Below the pieces are notes generated by a model. The model saw only the letters and a list, made by a program, of their open reading frames with translations. It had not been told where the DNA came from and did no database searches. Shown here one piece after another: positions 47,051 through 58,960 of a stretch of 64,000 nucleotides of DNA. Location of the stretch: NCBI GenBank assembly GCA_009363875.1, contig CM018693.1, positions 107,834,362 to 107,898,361 on the forward strand, in the 5' to 3' direction. The translations under genes were made by a program, and so were the position numbers. The first letter of the stretch is position 1. The number at the start of each line of letters is the position of its first letter. This stretch comes from Mikania micrantha. Its lineage: Eukaryota; Streptophyta; Magnoliopsida; Asterales; Asteraceae.

Positions 47051-47114
47051 TTTTCGATATATCCTCTTAGAAAACGCCTTTAAACAAGGTTTTAATTATA
47101 AAAAACACAAGTTT

Positions 47115-47134
47115 GCCCCACGGTGGGCGCCAAA
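47115..47134 (-). promoter_or_regulatory. Tat primer-binding site
   Basis: On the - strand TTTGGCGCCCACCGTGGGGC lies one base inside the 5' LTR. This is the TGGCGCC-type primer site of Tat/Athila relatives. Confidence 0.85.
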
Positions 47135-47135
47135 T

Positions 47136-47849
47136 TGTTTCGGGTAAAAATTAACAAGATTAACTTTTAGCAAAACCGAATTAGAAAAGTGGGGTATTGT
47201 GTTTTACAAGCAAATATATCGGGTATACTGAATATACGACCAGAATATCCTCGAATATCCCTGGGGATATTTGAATATATCCAACAGAAAAATAGAAATA
47301 CACGCGAGATTTATATGAAGAAAAGCGCTTAATCCCTTAGGATTGCCGGCATAATAACCTTGGGAGGTGACAAATGTCACTCTGCCTAGTTTTATCAATA
47401 ATCAAATAAACGATTACAAACAAAGAGCGCAAGTTGATCGATTCTAAGCTGCCAAATAAGCTTCAGTGAGTTTCGTGTGTGTTTCTTGAGTATTCCGTGT
47501 CCTATATCGATCAATAGCCTCAGTATTTATACAAAGAAAATACAAGAGAACGTTTAGCAACGTTCATATGGTAGTTCCGATTATTCCGGCACTTTCCATT
47601 CGTGGAAGACAAATTCAAGCTGTTTGCACAAATCTCTCTTAGATTCCTTCATTCGAATTGAGTTAGTTGGCGCGTGCTTCCGTGATATTAGGGCCACTCG
47701 TAGGACAAGTTGTCAATCCCTGAAATCTCGCAAATAAAGTTAAGCAACATGAATAATTGTTAGTGATAATATATATCCTTAAAATATCCCTGATCCCGAA
47801 ATATCTCGGATCCTGAAATATCCCGAGTGAGAATATTTTGCGCCTAACA
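47136..47849 (-). repeat. Tat 5' LTR (714 bp)
   Basis: On the - strand it runs from TGTTAGGCGC to CCCGAAACA, with a TATAAATA box at 47531-47524. It aligns with 37314-38027 without gaps. Confidence 0.95.
47524..47531 (-). promoter_or_regulatory. TATA box in Tat 5' LTR
   Basis: TATAAATA on the - strand, followed by GAGGC about eight bases downstream. It is the likely core promoter of the element. Confidence 0.6.
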
Positions 47850-47854
47850 CTTAT

Positions 47855-48760
47855 GGCATTGGCGGCTTGGACACATTAACAAGAATCGCATGAAGAAATT
47901 CCAAACCTCATGAATATTAGATTCAACTGGTTCGGAATCTTTTGATGAATGCGAATCTTGTTTAAGTGGAAAGTTGACTAAACAACCCTTTTAAGGGAAT
48001 AGTCAAAAAGCCAAGGATCTGCTTGAGATCATACATTTAGATGTATGTAGTCCATTCAGAACCACTGCCAGAAATGGAGAGAGATATTTTGTTACATTTA
48101 TTGATGATTTCAGTAGATATGGTTAAGTTTATCTTATGAAGCATAAACATGAAACGTTTGAAATGTTCAAGCGATACCAAAACGAAGTACAAAATCAGTT
48201 GGGAAGAACGATTAAGATACTTCGATCGGATCGAGGATGTGAATATCTTAGTCAAGAATTTGATGAACGTCTGACAATTTGTGGAATTGTTTCACAACTT
48301 ACTCCCCTAGAACGCCACAATTAAACGGTGTATCTGAAAGGAAAAAATCAAAATTTATTAGATATGGTTCGATCAATTATGTGTCGTACAAACTTACCTC
48401 ACTCCTTTTGGAGTTTTGATCTTGAAACCGCCGCACGTATTGTTAACTTAGCTCCAACAAAGAAAGTTGAAAAAACACCATATGAGATATGGCATGGGAA
48501 TAAACCCAATTTCTCTTACCTTAATGTACGGGGATGTAACGCATATGTTACACGAGAGTCTCAAGACAAACTATATCCCCGAGGCGATAAAGTTGTTTTC
48601 GTCGGATACCATAAGACAATAGGTTATTATTTCTACAATCCTAATGAAAATCGTGTTTTCATTAAGAGGAGAGCTGCCTTTTTGGAAAAGGAACTATTAG
48701 CTAGAGGGATTGGAGAAAATAATGTGGATTTAGATGACATCCGTGAATTTCAAATAACCG
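47855..48760 (+). pseudogene. pol: copia GAG-pre-integrase (rest) and integrase
   Basis: It resumes with WHWRLGHINKNRMKK. ECESCLSGK is the Cys pair of the zinc-binding part. The integrase core has IIHLDVCSPF, ILRSDRGCEYLS, and a degraded Glu region after PLERHN and a stop (48322-48324). Three more stops lie between 47900 and 48130. The C-terminal part PYEIWHGNKPNFSYLNVRGC is open. Confidence 0.88.
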
Positions 48761-50511
48761 ATACACTAGCTGGAACATCCAGACAACATAGAGATGTTGA
48801 ACTTGGATCTGAAAGGACTCAAGAGATGGGTATAACTCCAAGCATCCGTAGAAGCACTAGGGATCGACATGAGCCTGATAGATATATTGGACTTCATGAA
48901 AATGTCCACAGCTTGGTTGTTGATCAAGCTGAACCTACTTCTGATAAAGATACCATTATGGATTCGGAATCCACAAAATGGCAGGATGCTATGAATGCAA
49001 AGATGCAATCCATGTATGAAAACCATGTATGGGACTTGGTTGAACTTCCTCCCGAGTGTTGGACTATAGGATGTAAATGGATCTTCAAAAGGAAGACCGA
49101 CATGGATGGAAATGTACAAACCTACAAAGCTAGGCTAGTAGCAAAATGCCTCACACAAACTCAAGGTGTTGATTTTGAAGAAACCTTTTCACCAGTAGCC
49201 ATGCTTAAATCAATTAGAATCTTATTAGCGATAGCTGCATATTATGACTATGATATATGGCAAATAGATGTCAAAACCGTATTTCTAAATGGACATCTTA
49301 CTGAAGATGTCTATATGGTGCAACCTGAAGGTTTTGTAGATCCAAAAAATTCTAATAAGGTTTGTAAGTTGAATAGATCCATTTATGGACTAAAACAAGC
49401 ATCTCGGAGTTTGAATATTCGTTTTGATCAGAAAATCAAAGAGTTTGGTTTTATCAAGAACAAAGACGAACCTTGTGTTTACAAGAAGCCTAGTGGGAGC
49501 TATATTAATTTTCTGATCTTATATGTGGATGACATACTGATCATTGGAAACAATATACCTATGCTAAAAGATGTAAAATCTTGGTTAAGTAAATGTTTTG
49601 AAATGAAAGATCTTGGAGATGCCGCTTATATTCTGAGAATAAAGATCTATAGAGATAGATCTAGAAGACACATTGGGTTAAGTCAAAGTATATACATTGA
49701 TAAAGTTCTTAAACGTTTTTCAATGCAAGATTCCAAGAGAGGAACCTTACGCATGGCGCATGGTACAATCTTAGTAGTAGCCAATTTCCTAAAACAAATG
49801 AGGAGAAGAAGAAAATGGAAAGAGTTCCACATGCTTCTGCAATTGGTTCAATTATGTATGTCATGTTATGTACTAGATCCGATGTAACATTTGCTTTGAG
49901 TATAACAAGTAGATACCAGCAAAATCCTGGTGAAAGTCACTGGGCTGTTGTGAAGAACATATTAAAGTAGTTACGAAGAATTAAAGATATGTTCTTGACC
50001 TATGCAGGAATCGAAGAAGAGCTGACTGTAAGGTGTTACACATACGCTAGCTTCGAAACAGATTGAGATGATTCTCGATCACAATCGGGGTATGTGTTTA
50101 CCCTCAATGGTGGAGCTATCACTTGGAGGAGCTCAAAACAAAGTGTTGTCGCTCGATCCACGACATACTGAATACATTGCTGCTTCAAAAGCCGCAAAAG
50201 AAGCTGCTTGAATGAAGGAATTCATGACTGATCTCGGTGTGGTTCCTAGTATTAGGAAACCAATAGAGATACTATGTGACAACACTGGTGCCATTGCTCA
50301 AGAAAAGGAACCAAGGTCACATCATAGGTCAAAGCATATACTCAGACAGTTTCACCACATTAGGGAAGTAGTGGAAAGAGGAGACATCAAGATAGACAAA
50401 ATTCACACAAATCAAAATCTAGCGAATCCCTTTACTAAGCCTATGCCTCTGTCCAAACACGAGGAGCATGTTGAGAAGATAGGTCTTAGGTTTGCTAGTG
50501 ATTGGATTTGA
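48761..50511 (+). pseudogene. pol: copia reverse transcriptase and RNase H
   Basis: WQDAMNAKMQSMYENHVWDL opens the reverse transcriptase. TYKARLVAK, DVKTVFLNGHL and the catalytic YVDD (49522-49533) follow, all in one frame with the integrase C-terminus from 48328 to 49887. A frameshift near 49740 breaks the link to RNase H, whose pieces (YVFTLNGGAITW, ARSTTY, CDNTGAIAQ, RSKHILRQFHHIREVVERGD) lie in several frames until the stop at 50509-50511. Confidence 0.9.
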
Positions 50512-51387
50512 TCTTTATTTAGTATTTGGTTGCTTACCAAATAAAGTTACATTGGATATTTATTTTGATTTAATGGTTAAATGCATAATACATATTGTTT
50601 CTTTATTCGATATTTTGTACGTTTTAGTATCCTTGAATATGGTATTCTAAATGTTTGTAGTTGATCAGATTCATGGGAATCAATCTGAATTAAGACTACT
50701 TGAATGCTTGGTAAGTTTATAAGATAAAAGCTCAAATGGGTGAGGACCAAGATTCATAGACATACATTAGAGAATGATGTCGAACGTAACTCGTTTCAAA
50801 ACGTTCTTCATGGATCATTGTCATAAGAAGTTTTGAATATGGTATGATATATATATATATATATCCTTAGGCCTAAGGAGCATATTTGAACGAACATTAG
50901 TCTAAGGTCGTTCTTTGATCTTATCTAACGTTGTTCTGAAAATGGGCAGTAATAAGGATATTTGATTGGGAATGGTTCTGAAACTAAGTGAGAGTTGTAT
51001 GCTGCCAAAGGGATTCTATACTCTTATATAATTAAGAGATGATATTCTGGCGCCCTCGTTAATTTAACCTAGTGTAAATGCATGGCCGTGCTCAAACTAA
51101 GAGTAGTTTGTTAGACCATTTTAAATTGGAGAACGAGAATTAGAATGTTTGAACAACATATGAGAATGAAATGTCATCCATGTCTCATGTTCAAGGAATA
51201 TCACTTAGAAAGGATAAATAGATAAAGGTTACCATGACTATAATTTTAGTTAAGTAAAGGGTTACTTGAACTAAAGATTTTAGTTGACTTTAGAAGTCAT
51301 ACCCTGTTAGGGGCAGCGCGATGCAGCTAGGTGTTCAACACCGTCTACGTTGAAGGAATTATGCGATGAATCGTTCAAGTAGGAGTC
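50512..51387 (+). other. copia 3' untranslated region
   Basis: Non-coding, with an AT repeat at 50846-50864. It ends in the purine-rich AAGTAGGAGTC (51378-51387) before the 3' LTR. Confidence 0.7.
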
Positions 51388-52304
51388 TGTTGGATATGTG
51401 ATGTCTGATCATCGATAATATCAACATTGCTATCGGGGTACGATCCAAACAGTTACACTTTGAAATATAGTAATGTGATTATGTCTAAAATTTGTTTTAG
51501 ATACATTCAATTTCACGAATTATATAAAGTGGTGTGTTATTGTTATTTATGAAATAATAATAATACTGGAGGAATTAATTATTGTGATAATTAATTATAA
51601 TTAAATTGATAAAGTTTAATTAGTTAAACTTTAGACATTTAATTAAATGTTGCTAACTAGTAGTTAGTTAGTAATATGGAGAGTAGTAATTAAATTGTTT
51701 AATTACTAAAAGAGTTTAACTAAATTAAAAAAGTTTAATTTAAATAATATGTGAAATAAAAAGGGGAAACCAATTTTGAATTGATAATCCAAGATCCTAA
51801 AAAGGTGGATATAGTTTTGACTATTAAAACTAGATCCAACCTACCACATTTTCACCACAGTTTTAGAACTCTTTCACTCTCCGTCTCTCCCCTCTTGTTG
51901 GTCGTACACCTCCCCTCTTGTTGGTCGTACACCTCCCCTCTCCTCCTCTCTTGGTTTCGGCCAAACACCACCAAAGAGCCACCATCATAGCCAAACCATC
52001 ACAAGTGGTTTTGGAGCATGCGGTTGTTGCGGTAATACACAATAGAGATCGTGGTTCGTGATTGAAGTCATCTAGCGAGACTACTATCGAATCCAAGGTG
52101 TGTTTTAGGGAGTTCTTCATTGAGGTCAATTCTAAACACCCTATGGTTGTTTTTCGTTTATTCGTATGTAACTAGGTTCCTGGATTTGGGATTTTTGTTT
52201 ATGAAACAAAATGTATAACCTAATCGAATCTGCTATCGTAAAATCTGATTATATAATTAATATGATTAATTAAAAATTTAAAATGGTTAATACAATTCCC
52301 AAGA
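51388..52304 (+). repeat. copia 3' LTR (917 bp)
   Basis: It starts TGTTGGATATGTG. It ends CCCAAGA, where the left copy has CCCAACA. It contains a 19-bp tandem duplication of 'cccctcttgttggtcgtac' (about 51891-51928) that the left LTR lacks. Confidence 0.92.
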
Positions 52305-52309
52305 ATGAT

Positions 52310-54579
52310 CATTCCAAATTTAAATTAGTTTTGTGAAATTTTAAGGTGTTATAGAGTTTCTAAGGTTTCATTATGGATCTGGCCGGCTATTATTTGCAAC
52401 GTTAAGCTCAAATCATGGTGATCTCTTACCATAAAATTAGTAAAATTGATGATTTCATGTTGAAATCTCTCTAACTTGTGCTCAAATTCATGCGTTAATG
52501 CCTCAGATTCTCTTAGAATTGATATTTGGTAAATTAAAATCATGCCGAATGCCAAAACATTTTGTAAACTTTAAGCTGAAATGACGAATCTTGTTAATTT
52601 ATTAGCTGCAGTGATCTGCATTTATCAGGAATCATGATTTTTTGGTGACCAAGAATCTCTTCAGGCGCGTTCTTTTTGGTTACAAGTAATTATATAAATG
52701 TTTTTTTTATTATTCTAATTGTTCGATTCCTATTAGGAAGGATAAGGTGGAGGAAGTGAAATCTTAGCAATAAGCATGTATTTGGGAATGCTGAAAAGTT
52801 AATTTGTTAAAGATGAACCATATAGGCGTTGTATATTGATCGTGAGTTGGTTGGTTTGATTTTTTTTACGGTTTTGTTTTGATTTCACGGTTTGGTTTTG
52901 ACAGTTTGGTGGTTTGATAGAACCATTGGTTTGGAAACTCAAATGGGTCGTTTACCTTACATACATATATATATGTGTGTGTATTGTTTTGGATTATGAA
53001 TATTCCTAGGTCAACTTTATTATTTTTTAAAATTTAGTACAAAGCAATGATTTTGAAAGGAAAATTTTAAAAACAAAAGATTTAAACTGCAAAAACAAAC
53101 TGTCAAACCGTTAAAACCAGTTGATCCGCCCCACTTAACTCGGTTGGTTTGAACACCCAAGGCCAACCAATTTTAGGTAAAGATCTACATGTAAGAAGCG
53201 TCAGATCATAATTCTAGATTTTTAAAAAATCTAGAACCATAATTCCGCACGTTTTAAAATAATTAAAAAATAGGTCGTTATAGTTAGTGATTTTCGAACG
53301 GGTCACCACCGAAGCTTCGCGCAGGTTTCCTCCTAATAAATAAATATATACACACACACTATTATATATTAGATATTAGTGAGAAAAGATTGAAAACTCT
53401 TAAATCTCAGAGTTGTACAAGCTTTCATGCTTCATGTACAACTCAATAATGCAAGGGTTCATGAATCCTGTAAGACGAGCGGGACCACATAACAACGTTC
53501 GGGTACATTTTTTATTTATTTACTTTTTTTAATAATAGATGACTTGCCAAAATATTATACTAATGGATTACCAGGTACGATTATCGGATTGGCTTGGTAA
53601 TGTTACGTATATCAGATGGGAAATAATTCAAAGTTGAAATTAGACAGGGCGTTGTCTCATATGTTGAATGGGACAAGTTGATGAAGCATGCGAGGGGGTT
53701 TTGATGAGAAATAACAAAAGGAAGTTGTTGAATTAATTGCTCATGTAAATTCAATTTATGAAAGTATGACACATGTTGGTCACATTGGTTGTTTAGTATT
53801 CATTGTTGGCTTATTAACTATTAAGTGTATCTCTTTAATTTGCTTAATTATAACAAGATGGTATTGACATCTCAATAAAAATTAAGGTTTTTGTATTTTT
53901 TGTGCCCCCTGTGTTAAGTATATTTCTTTGTTCATGTTGGTGATTTCTTTTCTGCATATTAGCAACAGTGTTCGGTAATAAGAGGATGGTGACAAAATTA
54001 GCCATTTAACAAAGGTAATAGTAACGATCTCGAATCTTTGTTGGTAATGTTTTATTTTAGGTTTACAGGATTGGTCATATACTTAAAATTCTGATTCCAT
54101 TTTGTAGGTATTAAAAAAGCAGCCAGGTGCTATAGAAGTTGTAATAATCATTGTTTATCTTCTTAATTAGCTAAGAGATTTTATTTTGTGATCGATGGTT
54201 TTGTTTCTAAAGTAGCAATGTTATTTTGTGATCGATGGCTAAAGTTTGAATATGTAAAGCTTATTTGTGCGTTTATAAAATATATTTTCGTTTATGTGTT
54301 TGGGTGGAAGAATTTTTGTTAAAGTTTGTGTTGTGGATATAAAAATGCATTTGTTTACGTTTACTTTTTTATTAAATTACGTTTTAATAGTGAGTTATGT
54401 CGTATTTTTTTTTTTTTTTTTTTTTTGAAGTCTTTCTTACAAGGTTAACCCACAGACGAGCATTATAGATTTTGAGTAGCTTGTGGAAAGAGCTGTTAAT
54501 TTTTCCATGAAGATATGTATTTGTGGTGGGAGTTAATACCCAAGAGAATGATAGTTTCTGAATTTACACAAATTAAATT
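52310..54579. other. intergenic
   Basis: A 68-codon frame on the - strand (52349-52555, with EALTHEFEHKLERFQHEI) reads like a helical coding exon, but I do not recognise it. It lies next to the copia target site. The remainder is AT-rich, with a 22-base T-run at 54405-54426. Confidence 0.4.
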
Positions 54580-54653
54580 AGTGGTCTTATTGTTGCCATG
54601 GTAAATTCTCTTTGCTAATTGCTGAATTGTTGCTAGCTACTTTTTCACCTGTT
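54580..54653 (-). pseudogene. second PEX13-like N-terminal fragment, decayed
   Basis: On the - strand TGEKVASNN, SAISKENLPWQQ then a stop. It aligns with PGEIILAND, SAINSTLGKTLP, RPWEQQ of the fragment at 27098-27316, with small deletions. Too short to identify alone; the call rests on that alignment. Confidence 0.4.
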
Positions 54654-55159
54654 GTTTATGTCAGACATGTTAATGGTTACGATATGGGTTACTATATATA
54701 TATATATGATTTGTACTTTGCTACTGGCTATAGGTTTGTTAGTGTTTATCGTTAATTATCTTTTATAAAATCACTCAATGTATGAGTTCTATGTTCCATG
54801 CTTCTATGATATGCTAGCACAATCATGACATCATCCTTTAACTTCCAGTAAGATCATGGTCATTACTAAAATTTGATGGACATATTATGACTCCTAAGTT
54901 AATTGTATTTATGTTTTAGTGGACTGCCCAGGTATGATACATGTATTATGTATACACCTTATTTCTGTTTAAGAAACTCCAAGTGCAGCTAGAGCTTTGG
55001 TGGCAGTTTTGAAGTGAGTTTTTTTTACTTGTGTGGTTTTAAATTCATTTTACAAATTTGATTTCCTATAAAGTTGTCTATATGGCCAAATTTTCTATCA
55101 TTATGAATAATTAGGTTGCTAATATATATTTTATCATGCATATAAATAGTGCACACAAT
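54654..55159. other. intergenic
   Basis: AT-rich, a short TA repeat near 54693-54706, no coding signal. Confidence 0.5.
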
Positions 55160-55843
55160 CAGTGTTGTAAAAATCGGGATTAACCGGCCAATTAATCGGG
55201 ATTAATCGGTAGCCGTCCATTAACCGATTAAACTTAGGCTAGTCGGTCGAAAAATCGCTAAACGGTCAGAGTCGGTCAAAATCGGACCTAATCGGTCAAA
55301 ATCGATTCTAATCGAGATAGTCGGACTCATCGGTCAACCAAAATTAGGTCTATTTCGTCTTGATTTTTGATGATTCGCGTACCTGATTGAAGAAATTCGC
55401 GACCTTGGTTGATGGAAATCGTGTACCAGGCGGTAGACTATGGACGATTTGATGATTGCGGCGATAAAGATGAGAGCCCAGGTGAATGATTTGATAATTC
55501 CGGCGAAATGTTCAAGTAACCCTAATTCTAGACGATAGACTGTCGACCGGTGTTGAGCGCAGTATTTTATGTTTTTTATTTTTGGGCTGGTGTTAGATGG
55601 GCTCAAAGAACTATGGGTATTTTAAAAAAATGGCAAATTGATATTATTAGGCCCATAAATTGTGAAAAAAGTTAACTTAATTTAAAAATTTATGTATAAA
55701 GTTTTGTATATATGTATATCATTTTGAAAATTTGCATATAAAATTCCCATCTAATTAATCTCGATTAATCTCGATTAATCCCGATTAATCCCTAGTCGGT
55801 ACCTCACCGCCCGATTAACGACTAGCGATTAATCCCTAGTTGT
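55160..55843. mobile_element. inverted-repeat element with GATTAATCGG arms (probable non-autonomous DNA transposon)
   Basis: It starts CAGTGTTGTAAAAATCGGGA. The left arm (to about 55335) repeats ATTAATCGG. The right arm (about 55750-55843) holds the complementary CCGATTAAT/CGATTAATC, so the ends can pair. The start resembles hAT-type termini; the matching right terminus (ACAACACTG) is not seen, so the right end is missing or diverged. The 90-codon frame inside (- strand) has no family match. Confidence 0.55.
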
Positions 55844-56063
55844 TCATGTGTACCCGCAAGCATGGAATGTTTTCGAGAACTCCTTCCAAAGTTAAATCGA
55901 TCATATCTGATATTTTATGTAGGTGTTTAAGAGCTAACGTTGGTGACAAGGATCGAGGAATAAAATCATCTTGAAATGGTGTTTAACTGGCCATAGATAG
56001 CAGTAGCAAACTAGAAATAGGTATAGAAGACCAATTTCATAAAGCTTTGAAATGAAGTCGGTC
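55844..56063 (-). other. internal leader stub of the orphan Tat-type element
   Basis: This follows the primer-binding site of the LTR at 56081-56768 on the - strand and ends at the inverted-repeat element. It contains a 68-codon frame without a family match. No gag or pol. Confidence 0.5.
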
Positions 56064-56080
56064 CCACGGATGGCACCACT
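56064..56080 (-). promoter_or_regulatory. Tat-type primer-binding site
   Basis: On the - strand AGTGGTGCCATCCGTGGGA directly follows the LTR end AACA. It resembles TTTGGCGCCATCCGTGGGA-type sites, with changes in the first half. Confidence 0.65.
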
Positions 56081-56768
56081 TGTTAAAACAACAAAACTTG
56101 CTACTACAACAGATCTGGGCCAACCAAATGAGGAGATCAACTTGTCAATACGTCAGGGTGTTATGGGTCGGATACGATGTCCTGTCCATGATGTTGCAAA
56201 CCTGCTAAGAACAAAACACCGTTAGTCTCACCGTAGAAGAGGATCCCTGCGATCAGCCTCCGGCGTGAGAATAATTATCGGAGCACACGATAATTTTAGA
56301 GAGAAGTATTAGAGAGAGAGAGAGTAGAAGAGTGGAGTGTGAATTCAACCCCCTTACCTTACTGATTATGCTGGTATTTATAGGCATTAGGAAGATGAGA
56401 GTTCCTGGATTTCACGAGCGGTCCTTCCTTTTATGGAAAGTGTTCCTTCCTTTGTCCTCCATGTTCCCCTGTATTCTATTTTCGCTCTATGGAGATGACT
56501 GCTATCACCTTTTACCCTTTTTACAGAGCTGGCTTCTATCATCTTTTTGTGGATTGACATGTATATATTAGCTTTTTGCCATCAAATCTGAGTTTGGTGC
56601 TCGATATTTGCCTTGGAGAAGAAGTCGCAGAAGCATAATGGACAGGCCAAGTTATCCTGTCCATGACGTGCTTCAAGATTTTTCGTGGGCAGGGCGCATT
56701 ATCCCGTCCATAATGATCCTACCCCCGTCGTCATTGTTGATTCTTTCTATTGAGGATATCATGTGACA
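56081..56768 (-). repeat. orphan 5' LTR of a Tat-type element (688 bp)
   Basis: On the - strand it starts TGTCACATGATATCC and ends TGTTTTAACA. It contains a TATAAATA box at 56382-56375 and a (GA)n tract at 56311-56324. The segment around 'cctccggcgtgagaa' is the kind of sequence found downstream of the TATA box in such LTRs. No second LTR is in the window, so the rest of the element is lost. Confidence 0.65.
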
Positions 56769-56774
56769 AAACAA

Positions 56775-57124
56775 CAAAGTAAGCACATCATTAATTCAAT
56801 CCAATCATATAATAGAAATAATTTATAAAAGCATATAATAAAAATATTTGATGATAATGATTAAGGCATACTATAAATGTTTTTTTTCTTGCCTTTAAAT
56901 GCCTTTAGTTTGGATGAGTATTATGGGATAGAGAAAGACTTATTATATAGTGTTCTTTCTCTTGATAACTCACTTTTAAGACATTAAAGGGCAAGATTTC
57001 TTTCATATCATGCAATTACTCTTATCATGTAGCTAACTTATTAATGAGGACTTTTTATGTTATTTTGCAAAAGATAAATAATCCTAAATGTCATATTTAT
57101 CTAAGTTTTTTCTTATTTCCAACA
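56775..57124 (-). repeat. 3' LTR of the old copia element
   Basis: It shares 'tttcatatcatgcaat', 'tgcctttagttt' and 'ttattatatagtgtt' blocks in the same order with 60640-60986. Confidence 0.7.
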
Positions 57125-57479
57125 TTTTTCCACTTGGTAAAGGGATCTTTATGCTTAAGTTTAAACAAGTTAAAATACTCAATCGGTTTCAAAATGAGAT
57201 TGTAGCAGAAAAATACAATCAACGAGTTTCCATCAACTCAAAACCATCATCAATCATACTACAATCTTAAATGAAAATATAAGAATATATAATACCAAAA
57301 ATCACCAAAGTAAAACTCTTGAGTATACAATATTATCTTATACAAATTTGTCTATATAACATCAGGTGCACATATATATTATTATAAGCAAAATAAACAT
57401 TTGAGGAAATTAATAATAATTATTCAAAAATTATATATGCTTATTATATAAGATCTATAATAAAACCCATCTTCACTAC

Positions 57480-57990
57480 AAGTTCTTGAAAAACTTCATG
57501 TGTACAACCTTTCATTATCGAATCCACAAGTATATTATGAATGTTGATGTATTCAATACAGAGTTTATTCTCCTCTACTCATTCTTGTGCGAACAAGAAC
57601 TTTGTAACAAGATATAATCCAACCTTACTCAAACTGTTACAGTTTGAGAAATTGAAGGAAACTAAATTATCATATTCAAACTTTAATGGTTGTAACATGG
57701 AGTTTACTATTTTGAGTTCAGTGACAAGATTTCTTAACAATATCCCATAAAAAGTTGCATTATACAATACAATGTATGCCATCATTTTTGAGGTTGTTAT
57801 TAAATGTTGCTTTTGACTCCTTCATGAAATTGGTTCTACAAGTACATAAAGATGTAGCTTGAAGTTGATTTCCTATCATCATTGTATTTAGCAAAGTTGG
57901 GATCAGAATAACCAGTCACTTCTAAGTTATCACTTCTTTTGTATGTCAATTTATAGTCTTTTGTCCCTTAAAGATATCATGACATTTTCT
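57480..57990 (-). pseudogene. pol: old copia RNase H
   Basis: On the - strand LTYKRSDNLEVTGYSDPNFA and RKSTSSYI give the RNase H start with the Asp region. YNATFYGILLRNLV and LKFEYDNLVSFNFS follow in shifted frames. Confidence 0.75.
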
Positions 57991-58960
57991 TTGTTGTTTT
58001 TTAATGAACCAGGCTAGGGTTTGATTGTATTCGCATAACATTCCAATAATATACATGATATTTGGATGAGTATAAACTTGAGAATACATCAAGTTTCCTA
58101 CTACTGAAGCATAAGTTATCAATCTTGTTTGCTCTTTCTCAACATTTGTTTTTTGACATCGGAAAGAACCAGAAACGTATCCCTTTAACTATTGGATCTA
58201 CTAATGGAATATATGTTGTATGTTGTAGCATGTAAGAACACAGTCAATATGTCTTCTATAGTTTTGTGACAGCCCTAATATATTATTGTCCTAATCTCCA
58301 AGTATTTCAATGCCTAGTCCTAATATCTTAGTGGCAAGATCTTTGTGTATTTCAATGTTTATTACATAAAAAGATTCTCTAAGATCTTTCATGTCAAATT
58401 ACGCAATACAGCAATTCTAAACTATTACTTTCTAAATGGATATCATCCAAGTAAAGGAAAAACATAGAAAAAAAATCACTCACTCATTTTAAGTTAGGTG
58501 CATTGATTCACTTGGTGTTAGATAAACTTTGTTTCTTCATGACCATGGAAAACTTATTTGCCAATAACGCGATAGTTATTGTAACCCACATACGGATTTC
58601 TTTAACTTGCAAAATTAATGATCTTACTTAACCTTTAGGTTTTAAGCCTTCAAGTAGATTTATGAACACATTCTCATCTAAGTAAACATTAAGAAAAACC
58701 GTTTTAATGTCCATTTTACTAAGGGCATAATGATCCTCAAAGAATCCTTTCATGAAATAGTTGAGAAAGTTTTCGGATAATCTATTCTCTCATTTTGATA
58801 TAGACTTTAGCAACCAATCGAGCTTTGTGGAATACAATGTTTCTATTTGAGTCTAACTTGGTTTTGAAAACCCATTTCACCCTTAAGCTTTTACACTCTT
58901 AGGTAATTTAACTAATTCTCATATGTTGTTCGTATTAATAGAATCAAACATATCAATCAT
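57991..58960 (-). pseudogene. pol: old copia reverse transcriptase
   Basis: On the - strand KWVFKTKLDSNRNIVFHKAR (about 58875-58810) is the conserved reverse transcriptase start. YLDD appears near 58460 in place of YVDD. Many stops and shifts. Confidence 0.75.

Larger units (their letters stand above)
37314..47849 (-). mobile_element. Ty3/gypsy Tat-lineage element nested in the copia element
   Basis: Two 714-bp LTRs and perfect cttat target duplications (37309-37313, 47850-47854) bound it. Read on the - strand it has a TTTGGCGCCC primer-binding site, gag, protease, reverse transcriptase, RNase H, a second (archaeal-type) RNase H, integrase, and a long 3' UTR with an antisense extra ORF. The extra RNase H, the primer-binding site and the antisense ORF are marks of the Tat/Retand/Ogre group. 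LTRs differ at about 27 of 714 sites (hand count, about 4%), no more than those of the host copia element. Confidence 0.95.
33829..52304 (+). mobile_element. Ty1/copia LTR retrotransposon with a nested gypsy element
   Basis: LTRs at 33829-34727 and 51388-52304 and perfect target duplications atgat (33824-33828 and 52305-52309) define it. The order protease, integrase, reverse transcriptase, RNase H is that of Ty1/copia. Without the nested element (37314-47849 plus one target copy) it is about 7.9 kb. The two LTRs differ at roughly 4% of sites by hand count and by a 19-bp tandem duplication in the right copy. Coding frames contain many stops and shifts. Confidence 0.95.

Noticed and set aside
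55334..55606. 90-codon ORF inside the inverted-repeat element as a transposase
   Set aside because: No catalytic motif, composition of non-coding sequence, and far too short for a hAT transposase.
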